This document shows, piece by piece, positions 49,601 to 56,552 of a stretch of DNA of 64,000 nucleotides; the stretch's first letter is position 1, and each line of letters begins with the position of its first letter. Source of the stretch: Streptomyces sp. Act143 (GTDB lineage Bacteria > Actinomycetota > Actinomycetes > Streptomycetales > Streptomycetaceae); assembly GCF_003143935.1 (NCBI RefSeq), contig NZ_QFRX01000001.1, positions 7,722,992-7,786,991 of the forward strand, written 5' to 3'. The position numbers were made by a program, and so were the translations under genes. Below the pieces are notes generated by a model. It had not been told where the DNA came from, ran no database searches, and worked only from the letters and a program-made list of their open reading frames with translations.

Positions 49601-49773
49601 TGGCCGTGGTCGTGATCGGCGGCCTGATCACCTCGACGCTGCTGACCCTGCTCCTGGTCCCGACGCTCTACACGATGCTGGAGCTCCGCAAGGAGCGCCG
49701 CGCGAAGAAGCGGGCCCTGAAGCGGGAGAAGAAGGCGGAGGTGCCGGCCCAGCCGGAAACCGCGGGCGTGTGA
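46666..49773 (+). CDS. RND efflux transporter (AcrB/HAE-type)
   Basis: A 1035-residue proton-driven transporter from ATG 46666. The family layout is complete: helix 1 (RALIGLMSIIALAFGAIAI), a first large extracellular loop, helices 2-6 with the proton-relay Asp pair in GRVVDDSIVVLENI, then the second repeat with helix 7 (LTSVLIAVVILIGTFGM) and helices 8-12. The C-terminus is basic and Lys-rich. No membrane fusion protein is nearby, as is usual in Gram-positives. The substrate is unknown. It is likely controlled by the adjacent two-component system and ends at a strong terminator. Confidence 0.93.
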   Translation: MSWLSRFSLAQRALIGLMSIIALAFGAIAIPQLKQQLLPSIELPMVSVLAPYQGASPDVVEKQVVEPIEDSLEAVDGIEGVTSTASEGNAVIMASFDYGPDTKQLVADVQQAVNRARVQLPDSVDPQVIAGSTDDMPTVVLAVTSDKDQQALADQLDKTVVPELKSVDGVGQVTVDGVRDLQVTVTPDDAKLARAGLTSAALAQALQAGGATVPAGSFDEDGANRTVQVGGGFTSVAQIQDLMVTGPAGKKPVRLGDVADVRQEEAAADSITRTDGRPSLAVMVTMDKDGSAVSISDAVEDKLPALRKDLGSGSEITVVSDQGPAVAKAIEGLTTEGALGLLFAVLVILVFLASVRSTLVTAVSIPLSVVLALIVLWTRDLSLNMLTLGALTIAIGRVVDDSIVVLENIKRHLGYGEERQDAILKAVREVAGAVTSSTLTTVAVFLPIGLVGGMVGELFGSFSLTVTAALLASLVVSLTVVPVLSYWFLRAPKNTPEDAEEARRLAEEKEARSRLQRLYVPVLRFATRRRLTSVLIAVVILIGTFGMSGLLKTNFFDQGEQEVLTVKQELKPGTSLAATDEQAKKVEQLLADTKGVKDYQVTIGSSGFMAAFGGGTDTNQASYSVMLDDSASSDDVQDRIEAGLKKLDGIGTTTIAAGDGFGSQDLSVVVKAADANVLREASEEVRKTVAGLDDVTDVTSNLAESVPRISVKANSRAAAAGFDDQTLGAAVAQAVKGTTAAKAVLDDTERDVVIKSAKPAQTLDELRNLKLGPVKLGDIATVKLVDGPVSMTRIDGQRAATITAKPTGDNTGAVSQDLTSELDALKLPAGATAEIGGVTSDQDSAFKNLGLAMLAAIAIVFMLLVATFRSLAQPLILLVSIPFAATGAIGLLILTGTPMGVPAMIGMLMLIGIVVTNAIVLIDLINQYRRQGYSTVDAVIEGGRHRLRPILMTALATIFALLPMALGVTGEGGFIAQPLAVVVIGGLITSTLLTLLLVPTLYTMLELRKERRAKKRALKREKKAEVPAQPETAGV

Positions 49774-49788
49774 CGGTTCCTGAACCGA

Positions 49789-49821
49789 ACAAGGGCGGCC
49801 GGGTCACCCGGCCGCCCTTGT
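49789..49821. terminator. Bidirectional terminator between RND gene and nadA
   Basis: Fifteen-base perfect arms, ACAAGGGCGGCCGGG (49789-49803) and CCCGGCCGCCCTTGT (49807-49821), with loop TCA. It lies between convergent stop codons (49773 and 49839). Confidence 0.92.
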
Positions 49822-49838
49822 CCCTGTTCCGGGAAGGG

Positions 49839-51023
49839 TTACGGCAGCGCCAGCATCCGCTCCAGCGCCAGCTTCGCGAACGCCTCGGTCTCCTTGTCGA
49901 CCTCGATGCGGTTGACGAGGTTGCCCTCGGCGAGGGACTCCAGCGTCCACACCAGGTGGGGGAGGTCGATGCGGTTCATGGTCGAGCAGAAGCAGACCGT
50001 CTTGTCGAGGAAGACGATCTCCTTGCCCTCCGGCGCGAAACGGTTCGCGAGCCGGCGTACGAGATTCAGCTCGGTGCCGATGGCCCACTTGGAGCCCGCC
50101 GGAGCGGCCTCCAGCGCCTTGATGATGTACTCCGTCGAGCCGACGTAGTCCGCCGCGGCCACGACCTCGTGCTTGCACTCGGGGTGGACCAGGACGTTGA
50201 CGCCCGGGATGCGTTCGCGCACGTCGTTGACCGAGTCCAGCGAGAACCGGCCGTGCACCGAGCAGTGGCCGCGCCACAGGATCATCTTGGCGGCGCGCAG
50301 CTCGTCGGCGGTCAGCCCGCCGTTCGGCTTGTGCGGGTTGTAGACGACACAGTCCTCCAGGGACATGCCCATGTTCCGGACGGCGGTGTTGCGTCCCAGG
50401 TGCTGGTCGGGGAGGAACAGCACCTTCTCGCCCTGCTCGAAGGCCCAGTCCAGGGCGCGCTCGGCATTCGACGACGTGCAGATCAGGCCGCCGTGCTTGC
50501 CGGTGAACGCCTTGATGTCGGCCGACGAGTTCATGTACGACACCGGCACGACCTGGTCGGCTATCCCGGCCTCGGTCAGCACGTCCCAGCACTCGGCGAC
50601 CTGCTCGGCGGTGGCCATGTCGGCCATCGAACAGCCGGCGGCGAGGTCGGGGAGGACCACCTTCTGGTCGTCGGACGTCAGGATGTCCGCCGACTCCGCC
50701 ATGAAGTGCACACCGCAGAACACGATGTACTCGGCCTCCGGGCGCGCGGCCGCGTCCCGGGCCAGCTTGAAGGAGTCGCCCGTGACGTCGGCGAACTGGA
50801 CGACCTCGTCGCGCTGGTAGTGGTGGCCGAGGACGAAGACCTTGTCCCCGAGCTTCTCCTTGGCCGCGCGGGCCCGCTCCACCAGGTCCGGGTCGGACGG
50901 GGACGGCAGGTCGCCGGGGCATTCGACGCCCCGCTCACTCTTCGGGTCGGCTTCGCGGCCGAGCAGCAGCAGGGCGAGCGGAGTCGGCTGTACGTCGAGC
51001 TCCGGGGTCTGGGCGGTGGTCAC
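49839..51023 (-). CDS. nadA: Quinolinate synthase A
   Basis: Fe-S enzyme condensing iminoaspartate with dihydroxyacetone phosphate in de novo NAD synthesis. It has 394 residues, start GTG 51023; the GTG at 51032 sits too close to AAAGG. The three cluster cysteines are in IVFCGVHFMAES, GGLICTSSNAERA and KTVCFCSTMN. Other motifs are VFVLGHHYQRDEVVQFAD and NVLVHPECKHEVV. It stands alone here; nadB and nadC are not in the window. Its dependence on a 4Fe-4S cluster fits the neighbouring erpA. Confidence 0.96.
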   Translation of the reverse strand: MTTAQTPELDVQPTPLALLLLGREADPKSERGVECPGDLPSPSDPDLVERARAAKEKLGDKVFVLGHHYQRDEVVQFADVTGDSFKLARDAAARPEAEYIVFCGVHFMAESADILTSDDQKVVLPDLAAGCSMADMATAEQVAECWDVLTEAGIADQVVPVSYMNSSADIKAFTGKHGGLICTSSNAERALDWAFEQGEKVLFLPDQHLGRNTAVRNMGMSLEDCVVYNPHKPNGGLTADELRAAKMILWRGHCSVHGRFSLDSVNDVRERIPGVNVLVHPECKHEVVAAADYVGSTEYIIKALEAAPAGSKWAIGTELNLVRRLANRFAPEGKEIVFLDKTVCFCSTMNRIDLPHLVWTLESLAEGNLVNRIEVDKETEAFAKLALERMLALP

Positions 51024-51057
51024 GACACGCACCCTTTCTACTTTTCGTCGAACTGAC

Positions 51058-51100
51058 GTTATCTATCATAACCCGGTTCACGTCACTTTGACGATGGTCA
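51058..51100. promoter_or_regulatory. nadA promoter region with overlapping dyads
   Basis: GTTAT-CTATC-ATAAC (51058-51072) is a perfect dyad that overlaps the minus-strand -10-like TATGAT. Just upstream of it lie CGTCA-CTT-TGACG (51081-51093) and TGAC-GATG-GTCA (51089-51100). An operator over the -10 would suit a repressor of NAD synthesis; the regulator is not identified. Confidence 0.5.
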
Positions 51101-51148
51101 TTGCGTCGATGTGACATGAATCCCGATCGGGAATCGAGGGGGAATACC

Positions 51149-51190
51149 GGCTGCCGGTCAGATGCGGCATTTTCGGCTGCCTGTCAGGTG
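51149..51190 (+). repeat. Direct repeat upstream of erpA
   Basis: GGCTGCCGGTCAGATG (51149-51164) and GGCTGCCTGTCAGGTG (51175-51190) differ at two positions and are spaced 26 bp apart. A further stem CTTGCCG (51248-51254) / CGGCAAG (51266-51272) follows in the erpA leader. Such in-phase repeats may bind a regulator of Fe-S assembly; this is inference. Confidence 0.4.
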
Positions 51191-51302
51191 TGCGAGCATG
51201 AAGAAGACGCCGTAAAGGCGGCGCCCGGCCCGGAATGAATCCGCGGCCTTGCCGGTTGCACCTGTCGGCAAGCAGTCTCCGTACAACCCGGGAGAGATGT
51301 AG

Positions 51303-51659
51303 ATGTCCGTATCGGACGAGACCAGCACCGTCACCGACGGCATCATCCTGTCCGACGCCGCCGCGGCGAAGGTCAAGGCCCTGCTCGAGCAGGAAGGCCG
51401 TGACGACCTGGCCCTGCGCGTCGCCGTTCAGCCCGGCGGCTGCTCCGGCCTGCGCTACCAGCTCTTCTTCGACGAGCGTTCCCTCGACGGCGACGTCGTC
51501 AAGGACTTCGACGGCGTCAAGGTCGTCACCGACCGCATGAGCGCCCCCTACCTGGGCGGCGCGTCCATCGACTTCGTCGACACCATCGAGAAGCAGGGCT
51601 TCACGATCGACAACCCGAACGCGACGGGCTCCTGCGCCTGCGGCGACTCCTTCAGCTGA
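51303..51659 (+). CDS. erpA: Iron-sulfur cluster insertion protein (A-type carrier, ErpA/HesB family)
   Basis: A 118-residue protein from ATG 51303 behind GGGAGAG. The A-type carrier cysteines are present: Cys in QPGGCSGLRYQ and the CxC pair in GSCACGDSF. It accepts Fe-S clusters and delivers them to apo-enzymes; nadA next door is a possible client. The divergent nadA/erpA region is 279 bp and carries several dyads and repeats. It ends at a strong hairpin (51696-51730). Confidence 0.94.
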   Translation: MSVSDETSTVTDGIILSDAAAAKVKALLEQEGRDDLALRVAVQPGGCSGLRYQLFFDERSLDGDVVKDFDGVKVVTDRMSAPYLGGASIDFVDTIEKQGFTIDNPNATGSCACGDSFS

Positions 51660-51695
51660 GCCCACACGCCCCGGCTGAAGAACTGAACACGCGCG

Positions 51696-51730
51696 AAGGC
51701 GGCGGCCCCCTCCGACAGGGCCGCCGCCTT
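51696..51730. terminator. Bidirectional terminator after erpA
   Basis: Perfect 13-bp stem AAGGCGGCGGCCC (51696-51708) and GGGCCGCCGCCTT (51718-51730), 9-nt loop. It separates the convergent erpA gene and the 560-aa membrane protein gene. Confidence 0.9.
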
Positions 51731-51755
51731 CAGCCGCGCTCCGGGACGTCCGCGC

Positions 51756-53438
51756 CTACCGCGCCCCGGACGTCTCCGGCAGCCGCGCCCCCGCCTTCTC
51801 CAGCGGGATCTCCTTGCCGTCCGAGCCCACGACCTTGCGGTCGCCCAGCGGCTCGTCGAGCTGCACGCTCTGGTGGTACACCTTGGCGATCATGATGCAG
51901 ACCTTGTCGGGCCAGGGCGTCTCGGTGACCGTGACGGTCACCGTGTCCGAGCTCTCGACGGCCGCCGTCCTGTAGTCGGCGCAGACGCCGCCCGTGAAGC
52001 TCACCGTCAGCTCGTTCCCGTCGGTGGTGTAGCCGTCCACCCGCACGTCCCGGGTGGCCGGTGCCGCGGTCGGCTCGTCGGAACCCGGCCCGGTCGGCCG
52101 CGGGCTCGGCGGGGCGGTCGGCTCGCCGCTCGGCTCCGAGGACGGCGTGGCCGAGGCGATGTACTTCGGGTCCACCGCCGGATACGTCACCGTGAAGGGG
52201 TCCTGCGCCCCGGCCGCCTTCACCTCGAACAACCAGGACGGCACCAGCGTCTGCCGCGCGTCCACGTACTGCGCGGCCAGCCCGAACACGGCCTTCTCGA
52301 CGGTGATCGTGTCCTGCTTCGGAGGTACCGGAGTACCTGCCTCCGGCCCCCCGGACGAGGACCCGCACGGCGCCTCCAGCCGGTCCTTCAGCGGTACGGG
52401 ACTGGCGCAGCCGCCGATCCCCATCCGATGGCCGTCCGCGGGCCGCCCGTTGAGCAGCTCCAGCGCCTTCTCCGCGCCCACGACCGGATACGTGTCCCCC
52501 TTCACCGGCGCCTTCAGCAGACCGCTGCCGCCGACCACCTCACCCTGCGCGCTGACGGTGACGCCGGTCGTCCAGCCGTGCGTCGGCAGCCCGCCGACCA
52601 CCGGATCGGCGTTCACCACCCGCTGCGCCCCCATGACCTGGCTCGCGTCGGTCTTCGCGTCGTCCTGCCCGACCGCCTTCAGGATCGGCGCCGCCGCCTT
52701 CTCGGCGACGTCCTCGCTCACCGGGTCGCCGGCCGGGGCGGCGGGGTCGCCGGCGCACACGGTCTCGCTCTTGCAGTCGTCGGTGCCGGGCGCGTACCGG
52801 TGGAAGGTCCAGGTTCCCGGCGCGAGCTGGTTCACCTGGAGGCTCGGCCCGGCGGCGTCCTGCCCGCCGACCTTCCAGGCCTTGCCCTCCAGCACCGGCG
52901 TCCCGGTCACGCCGAGGGCGGCGGCCAGCCGGGCCACCTCGTCCTTGGTGACCTCGCCGGTCGCCCGGTACACGGGCGCGGAGTCCGGACCGTCCGGGAG
53001 TGTGCCGTCGGCCCGGTAGGTCACGCCGTACGGGTTGGGCTCTCCGGGGGCGATGCCGTTGGTGCCGCCGCCGTCGGTGTAGCCGTCCAGGTGCAGCGGC
53101 GGGGGAGTGCCGTCGCCGGGCGACCCGGAGGCCGTACCGCCGCCCGACCCGCCGGTCGCGGTGGCGGCGAGATACGCCCCGCCGCCCCCGACGAGCAGCA
53201 CGGCGGCGGCGACGGCGGCGATGAGCGCGGGGGAGCGGCGCCGGGCGGGGTGCTCGTCCTCGTCGCCCTCCCGGGCCGCCGCGACGACCGGTTCCTGACC
53301 GTCCCCGGTCTCCCGGCCGGTCTCCTCGGCAGCCCCGGCTCCCTGCGAGGTGCCGGCCTCCTCGGCAGCCTCGTCGGCGCCCGTGTCCCTGCCGACGACC
53401 TCGGCGTCGTCGTCGTTGTCGGGTCGCTCGGTGTTCAC
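51756..53438 (-). CDS. Large single-pass membrane protein with extracellular domain, unknown function
   Basis: A 560-residue protein from GTG 53438 behind AAGGAG. An acidic cytosolic N-terminus (about 1-65, NTERPDNDDDAEVVGRD) precedes one helix (ALIAAVAAAVLLVGGGGAYLAA, about 70-91). The large outer part has paired cysteines (DDCKSETVC, GGCASPVPLKDRLEAPC, GVCADYRTA, DKVCIMIAK), a repeat-like fold around 130-400, and a Pro/Ser/Thr-rich spacer (about 428-465). It looks like a surface-exposed, possibly disulfide-bonded protein. I do not recognise a family. Confidence 0.8.
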   Translation of the reverse strand: MNTERPDNDDDAEVVGRDTGADEAAEEAGTSQGAGAAEETGRETGDGQEPVVAAAREGDEDEHPARRRSPALIAAVAAAVLLVGGGGAYLAATATGGSGGGTASGSPGDGTPPPLHLDGYTDGGGTNGIAPGEPNPYGVTYRADGTLPDGPDSAPVYRATGEVTKDEVARLAAALGVTGTPVLEGKAWKVGGQDAAGPSLQVNQLAPGTWTFHRYAPGTDDCKSETVCAGDPAAPAGDPVSEDVAEKAAAPILKAVGQDDAKTDASQVMGAQRVVNADPVVGGLPTHGWTTGVTVSAQGEVVGGSGLLKAPVKGDTYPVVGAEKALELLNGRPADGHRMGIGGCASPVPLKDRLEAPCGSSSGGPEAGTPVPPKQDTITVEKAVFGLAAQYVDARQTLVPSWLFEVKAAGAQDPFTVTYPAVDPKYIASATPSSEPSGEPTAPPSPRPTGPGSDEPTAAPATRDVRVDGYTTDGNELTVSFTGGVCADYRTAAVESSDTVTVTVTETPWPDKVCIMIAKVYHQSVQLDEPLGDRKVVGSDGKEIPLEKAGARLPETSGAR

Positions 53439-53590
53439 CGCATCGCTCCTTCGGCCGCGCAGTTGTCCCTATGACCCTGACCCGGCCCTGTCAAAACGGC
53501 CGGCCGGAGGGTCGTATCCCGCATCCCCTTTACGGGGGACAGCGATGGGACGCAGCGGGGGAGCGCACGGTTCCCCTGGGAGCGCCTGTT

Positions 53591-53800
53591 TCAGTCGCCG
53601 TAGTCCGACATGGCGTCCAGCAGCCGGGCGGACTTCGTCGGCACCGTCACCCCGTGGATGAGCGAGGGGGAGACCGGGAGGGCGGCGACCCGGTCGGGGG
53701 CGGCCCAGTGCGGGACCATCCGGGCGCAGTCACCGCGCAGCGACGCGAGATCGCCGTCGAGGTCGGCCGGAGCGGGGGCAGGGGCCTTCAGGTTCGTCAT
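53591..53800 (-). CDS. Small conserved hypothetical protein (69 aa)
   Basis: This encodes 69 residues from ATG 53800, six nucleotides after a minus-strand TACGGT (leaderless). The composition is acidic with an Ala/Pro-rich start (TNLKAPAPAPADLDGDLASL) and the central CARMVPHWAAPDRVAALPVS. It is divergent from the adenosine kinase gene at 53934. No function is recognised. Confidence 0.65.
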   Translation of the reverse strand: MTNLKAPAPAPADLDGDLASLRGDCARMVPHWAAPDRVAALPVSPSLIHGVTVPTKSARLLDAMSDYGD

Positions 53801-53933
53801 GACGGCACCGTATGCACGTCGACGCCCGCGAAGAAAGATCTACTATCGGGTAGTTTTGGCTGCTTCAGAGCCCCGCGCGGACCGGGTAGCGTGAACTGTC
53901 AATCCAGTTTCTCCCCACAGGAGAGTCCACGCC

Positions 53934-54908
53934 GTGCGCATCGCAGTCACCGGCTCCATCGCCACCGACCACCTCATGACCTTCCCCGGCCGCTTCGCCG
54001 ACCAGTTCGTCGCGGACCAGTTGCACACGGTCTCGCTCTCCTTCCTGGTCGACAACCTCGACGTCCGCCGCGGCGGCGTCGGCGCGAACATCGCCTTCGG
54101 CATGGGACAGCTGGGCACCGAGCCGATCCTGGTCGGCGCCGCGGGCTTCGACTTCGACGAGTACCGGGCATGGCTGGACCGCCACGGCGTCGACACCGCC
54201 TCGGTCCGCATCTCCGAGACCCTGCACACCGCCCGGTTCGTCTGCACCACCGACGCCGACCACAACCAGATCGGCTCCTTCTACACCGGCGCGATGAGCG
54301 AGGCCCGCCTCATCGAGCTCAAGACCGTCGCCGACCGCGTCGGCGGCCTCGACCTGGTCCTCATCGGCGCCGACGACCCCGAGGCGATGCTCCGCCACAC
54401 GGAGGAGTGCCGCTCCCGCGCCATCCCCTTCGCCGCGGACTTCTCCCAGCAGATCGCCCGGATGAACGGCGACGAGATCCGGGTCCTGCTGGAGGGCGCC
54501 ACGTACCTCTTCTCCAACGAGTACGAGAAGGGCCTCATCGAGTCCAAGACCGGCTGGACGGACGCCGAGATCCTCACGAAGGTCGGCCACCGGGTCACCA
54601 CCCTCGGCTCGCGCGGCGTGCAAATCGAGAAGGCCGGCGAGGAGCCGATCGTCGTCGGCTGCCCGGAGGAGGACCGCAAGGCCGACCCGACCGGCGTCGG
54701 CGACGCCTTCCGCGCCGGGTTCCTGTCCGGCCTGGCCTGGGGCGTCTCGCTGGAGCGGGCGGCCCAGGTGGGCTGCATGCTGGCGACCCTCGTCATCGAG
54801 ACCGTGGGCACGCAGGAGTACCAGCTGCGCCGCGGCCACTTCATGGAGCGCTTCACCAAGGCGTACGGCGACGAGGCCGCGGCCGAGGTCCAGAAGCACC
54901 TGGCGTAG
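53934..54908 (+). CDS. adoK: PfkB family carbohydrate kinase, probable adenosine kinase
   Basis: A 324-residue ATP-dependent kinase from GTG 53934 behind CAGGAGAG. The N-terminal RIAVTGSIATDHLMTFPGRF and DVRRGGVGANIAFGMGQLG, and the C-terminal catalytic motif DPTGVGDAFRAGFLSGLAWG are diagnostic of PfkB. In Mycobacterium tuberculosis the homologous gene in the same neighbourhood (near ctaC and the HesB gene) is the adenosine kinase AdoK; the conserved context supports that choice, though other nucleoside or sugar substrates are possible. Confidence 0.88.
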   Translation: MRIAVTGSIATDHLMTFPGRFADQFVADQLHTVSLSFLVDNLDVRRGGVGANIAFGMGQLGTEPILVGAAGFDFDEYRAWLDRHGVDTASVRISETLHTARFVCTTDADHNQIGSFYTGAMSEARLIELKTVADRVGGLDLVLIGADDPEAMLRHTEECRSRAIPFAADFSQQIARMNGDEIRVLLEGATYLFSNEYEKGLIESKTGWTDAEILTKVGHRVTTLGSRGVQIEKAGEEPIVVGCPEEDRKADPTGVGDAFRAGFLSGLAWGVSLERAAQVGCMLATLVIETVGTQEYQLRRGHFMERFTKAYGDEAAAEVQKHLA

Positions 54909-54911
54909 GTC

Positions 54912-56282
54912 CTATGAGGTCCGGCGGACGAGGTAGGCAGTTCCCTGGTCCGCCGGCTCCTCACCCACGTACTCCTGCTCCCGCATCTCGCACCACGCGG
55001 GGATGTCGAGGCGTGCGGCCTCGTCGTCCGACAACACCCGGACCAGGCCGCCCACCGGCACCGCGCCGATCACCTTGGCGAGCTCGATGACCGGGACGGG
55101 GCAGCGCTTGCCGAGGGCGTCGACGAGGAGTTCGTCCTCGCGCACGACCCCGGCCGGCCCGGGCACGGGCGCGCCCAGCTTCTCCCGCACGCCGGTCACC
55201 ACCCCCGGCAGCACGGCGAGGAACCTGTCGACGTCCTCCGCAGCCGTCCCCGCCGGCAACGACACCCGCACATTCCCCTCACTCAGCACCCCCATCGCCT
55301 TCAGCACATGGCTGGGCGTCAGCGTGCTGCTGGTGCAGGACGAACCGGAGGAGACCGAGAACCCCTCCCGGTCCAGCTCGTGCAGCAGTGTCTCCCCGTC
55401 GACATAGAGACAGGAGAAGGTGACGATCCCCGGCAGCCGCCGCTCCGGATCGCCCACCACCTCCACGTCCGCGACCAGCTCCGGCACCCGCGCCCGGATC
55501 CGCTCCGTCAGCTCCCGCAGCCGTACCGCCTCTTGGGCGGCCTCCGCACGCACGGCCCGCAGGGAGGCCGCCGCCGCGACGACCGCCGGGATGTTCTCGA
55601 AGCCGTATCCCCGTTCGTCCACGGGCCCTTGAGCCGCGAACCGCACCCCCTTGCGGACGACGAGCAGCCCGACTCCAGCGGGTCCGCCCCATTTGTGCGC
55701 GCTTCCGGTGAGCAACGACCACGCGCCCTCGACCGGCCCCCAGGCGAGTGACTGAGCCGCGTCCACCAGCAACGGCACCCCGGCGGCCTGACAGATGTCG
55801 GCAACGTCCGCGACCGGCTGCTCGGTGCCCACCTCATGGTTGGCCGACTGAAGACAGGCCAGCGCGGTGTCCGGCCGGAGTGCGGCGGCGTAGGCGGACG
55901 GATCGACGCGTCCCCCGCGGTCGACCGTCACCCGGGTGACCGAACCCCCCTCTTTCTCGTGCAGTTCGGCCGAATGGAGCACGGAGGAATGTTCAACCGC
56001 TGACACGATCAGGTGACGCCCGACGCGCCGCCGTCCACCCAACGCCCCCGCGATACCGGCGTGCACGGCCGCAGTACCGGACGGGGTGAACCTGAGCTCG
56101 TCCGCCCTGCACCCGACGCTTTCGGCAGCGGCCTCTCTCGCGGCATCCAGCAGCATCCGAGCCCTACGTCCTTCCCGGTACAACCGCGAAGGATCAGCCC
56201 ACCCTTCCTCCAGAGAGGCCAACAGCGCCTGACGGGCAACGGGATGAAGAGGAGCACCGGAGGCGGCATCGAAGTAGGACAT
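54912..56282 (-). CDS. Cysteine desulfurase fused to TusA-like sulfur carrier domain
   Basis: A 456-residue fusion from ATG 56282, six nucleotides after a minus-strand TAGCGT (leaderless). Residues 1-375 form a class V aminotransferase/NifS-IscS fold: substrate/PLP segment SAVEHSSVLH, PLP Lys in LLTGSAHKWGGPAG, and the catalytic Cys in SVSSGSSCTSSTL. Residues about 385-456 are a TusA/SirA domain with LLVDALGKRCPVPVIEL, whose Cys would accept the persulfide. The domain order suggests direct sulfur relay within one chain. The downstream acceptor is unknown; tRNA thiolation or metal-centre assembly are options. It converges with adoK, 3 bp apart. Confidence 0.9.
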   Translation of the reverse strand: MSYFDAASGAPLHPVARQALLASLEEGWADPSRLYREGRRARMLLDAAREAAAESVGCRADELRFTPSGTAAVHAGIAGALGGRRRVGRHLIVSAVEHSSVLHSAELHEKEGGSVTRVTVDRGGRVDPSAYAAALRPDTALACLQSANHEVGTEQPVADVADICQAAGVPLLVDAAQSLAWGPVEGAWSLLTGSAHKWGGPAGVGLLVVRKGVRFAAQGPVDERGYGFENIPAVVAAAASLRAVRAEAAQEAVRLRELTERIRARVPELVADVEVVGDPERRLPGIVTFSCLYVDGETLLHELDREGFSVSSGSSCTSSTLTPSHVLKAMGVLSEGNVRVSLPAGTAAEDVDRFLAVLPGVVTGVREKLGAPVPGPAGVVREDELLVDALGKRCPVPVIELAKVIGAVPVGGLVRVLSDDEAARLDIPAWCEMREQEYVGEEPADQGTAYLVRRTS

Positions 56283-56301
56283 GCGGCAACGCTAGTACCG
56301 G

Positions 56302-56373
56302 CAGGGGCGCGCGGCTGTACCCATCAGCGGCTCCGCCGCGGGGCGCGATCGGCCCAAACCGACCCGCAGCCGC
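56302..56373 (+). repeat. Dispersed hairpin element, copy G (long form, degenerate)
   Basis: CAGGGGCGCGCGGCTGTACC, inner hairpin AGCGGCTCCGCCGCG, then GGGCGCGATCGGCC and CGACCCGCAGCCGCC. It aligns with copies D and F with several changes. It lies in the divergent region between the cysteine desulfurase gene and ctaC. Confidence 0.55.
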
Positions 56374-56552
56374 CAATCCAGCGAACCACCCTGCCCACTA
56401 GGCCCCCCTCCCCGCGACCCCCAAGAACGCGTCGGCTAGGGTTTGGTCCGCATAAACATCCAAACCCCTGCCCGACGCAGGGCGGCGACCGACCACCGAG
56501 TAAGGCAGGCCGCAGCCAATCCGCGCGGGCGAGACTCTCGGGAAGGCGCTAC

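Noticed and set aside
51121..51160. SigR-type promoter (GGGAAT-n18-GTT) upstream of erpA
   Set aside because: Two GGGAAT or GGAAT hexamers exist, but the bases 18 nt downstream are GCC and GCG, not GTT.
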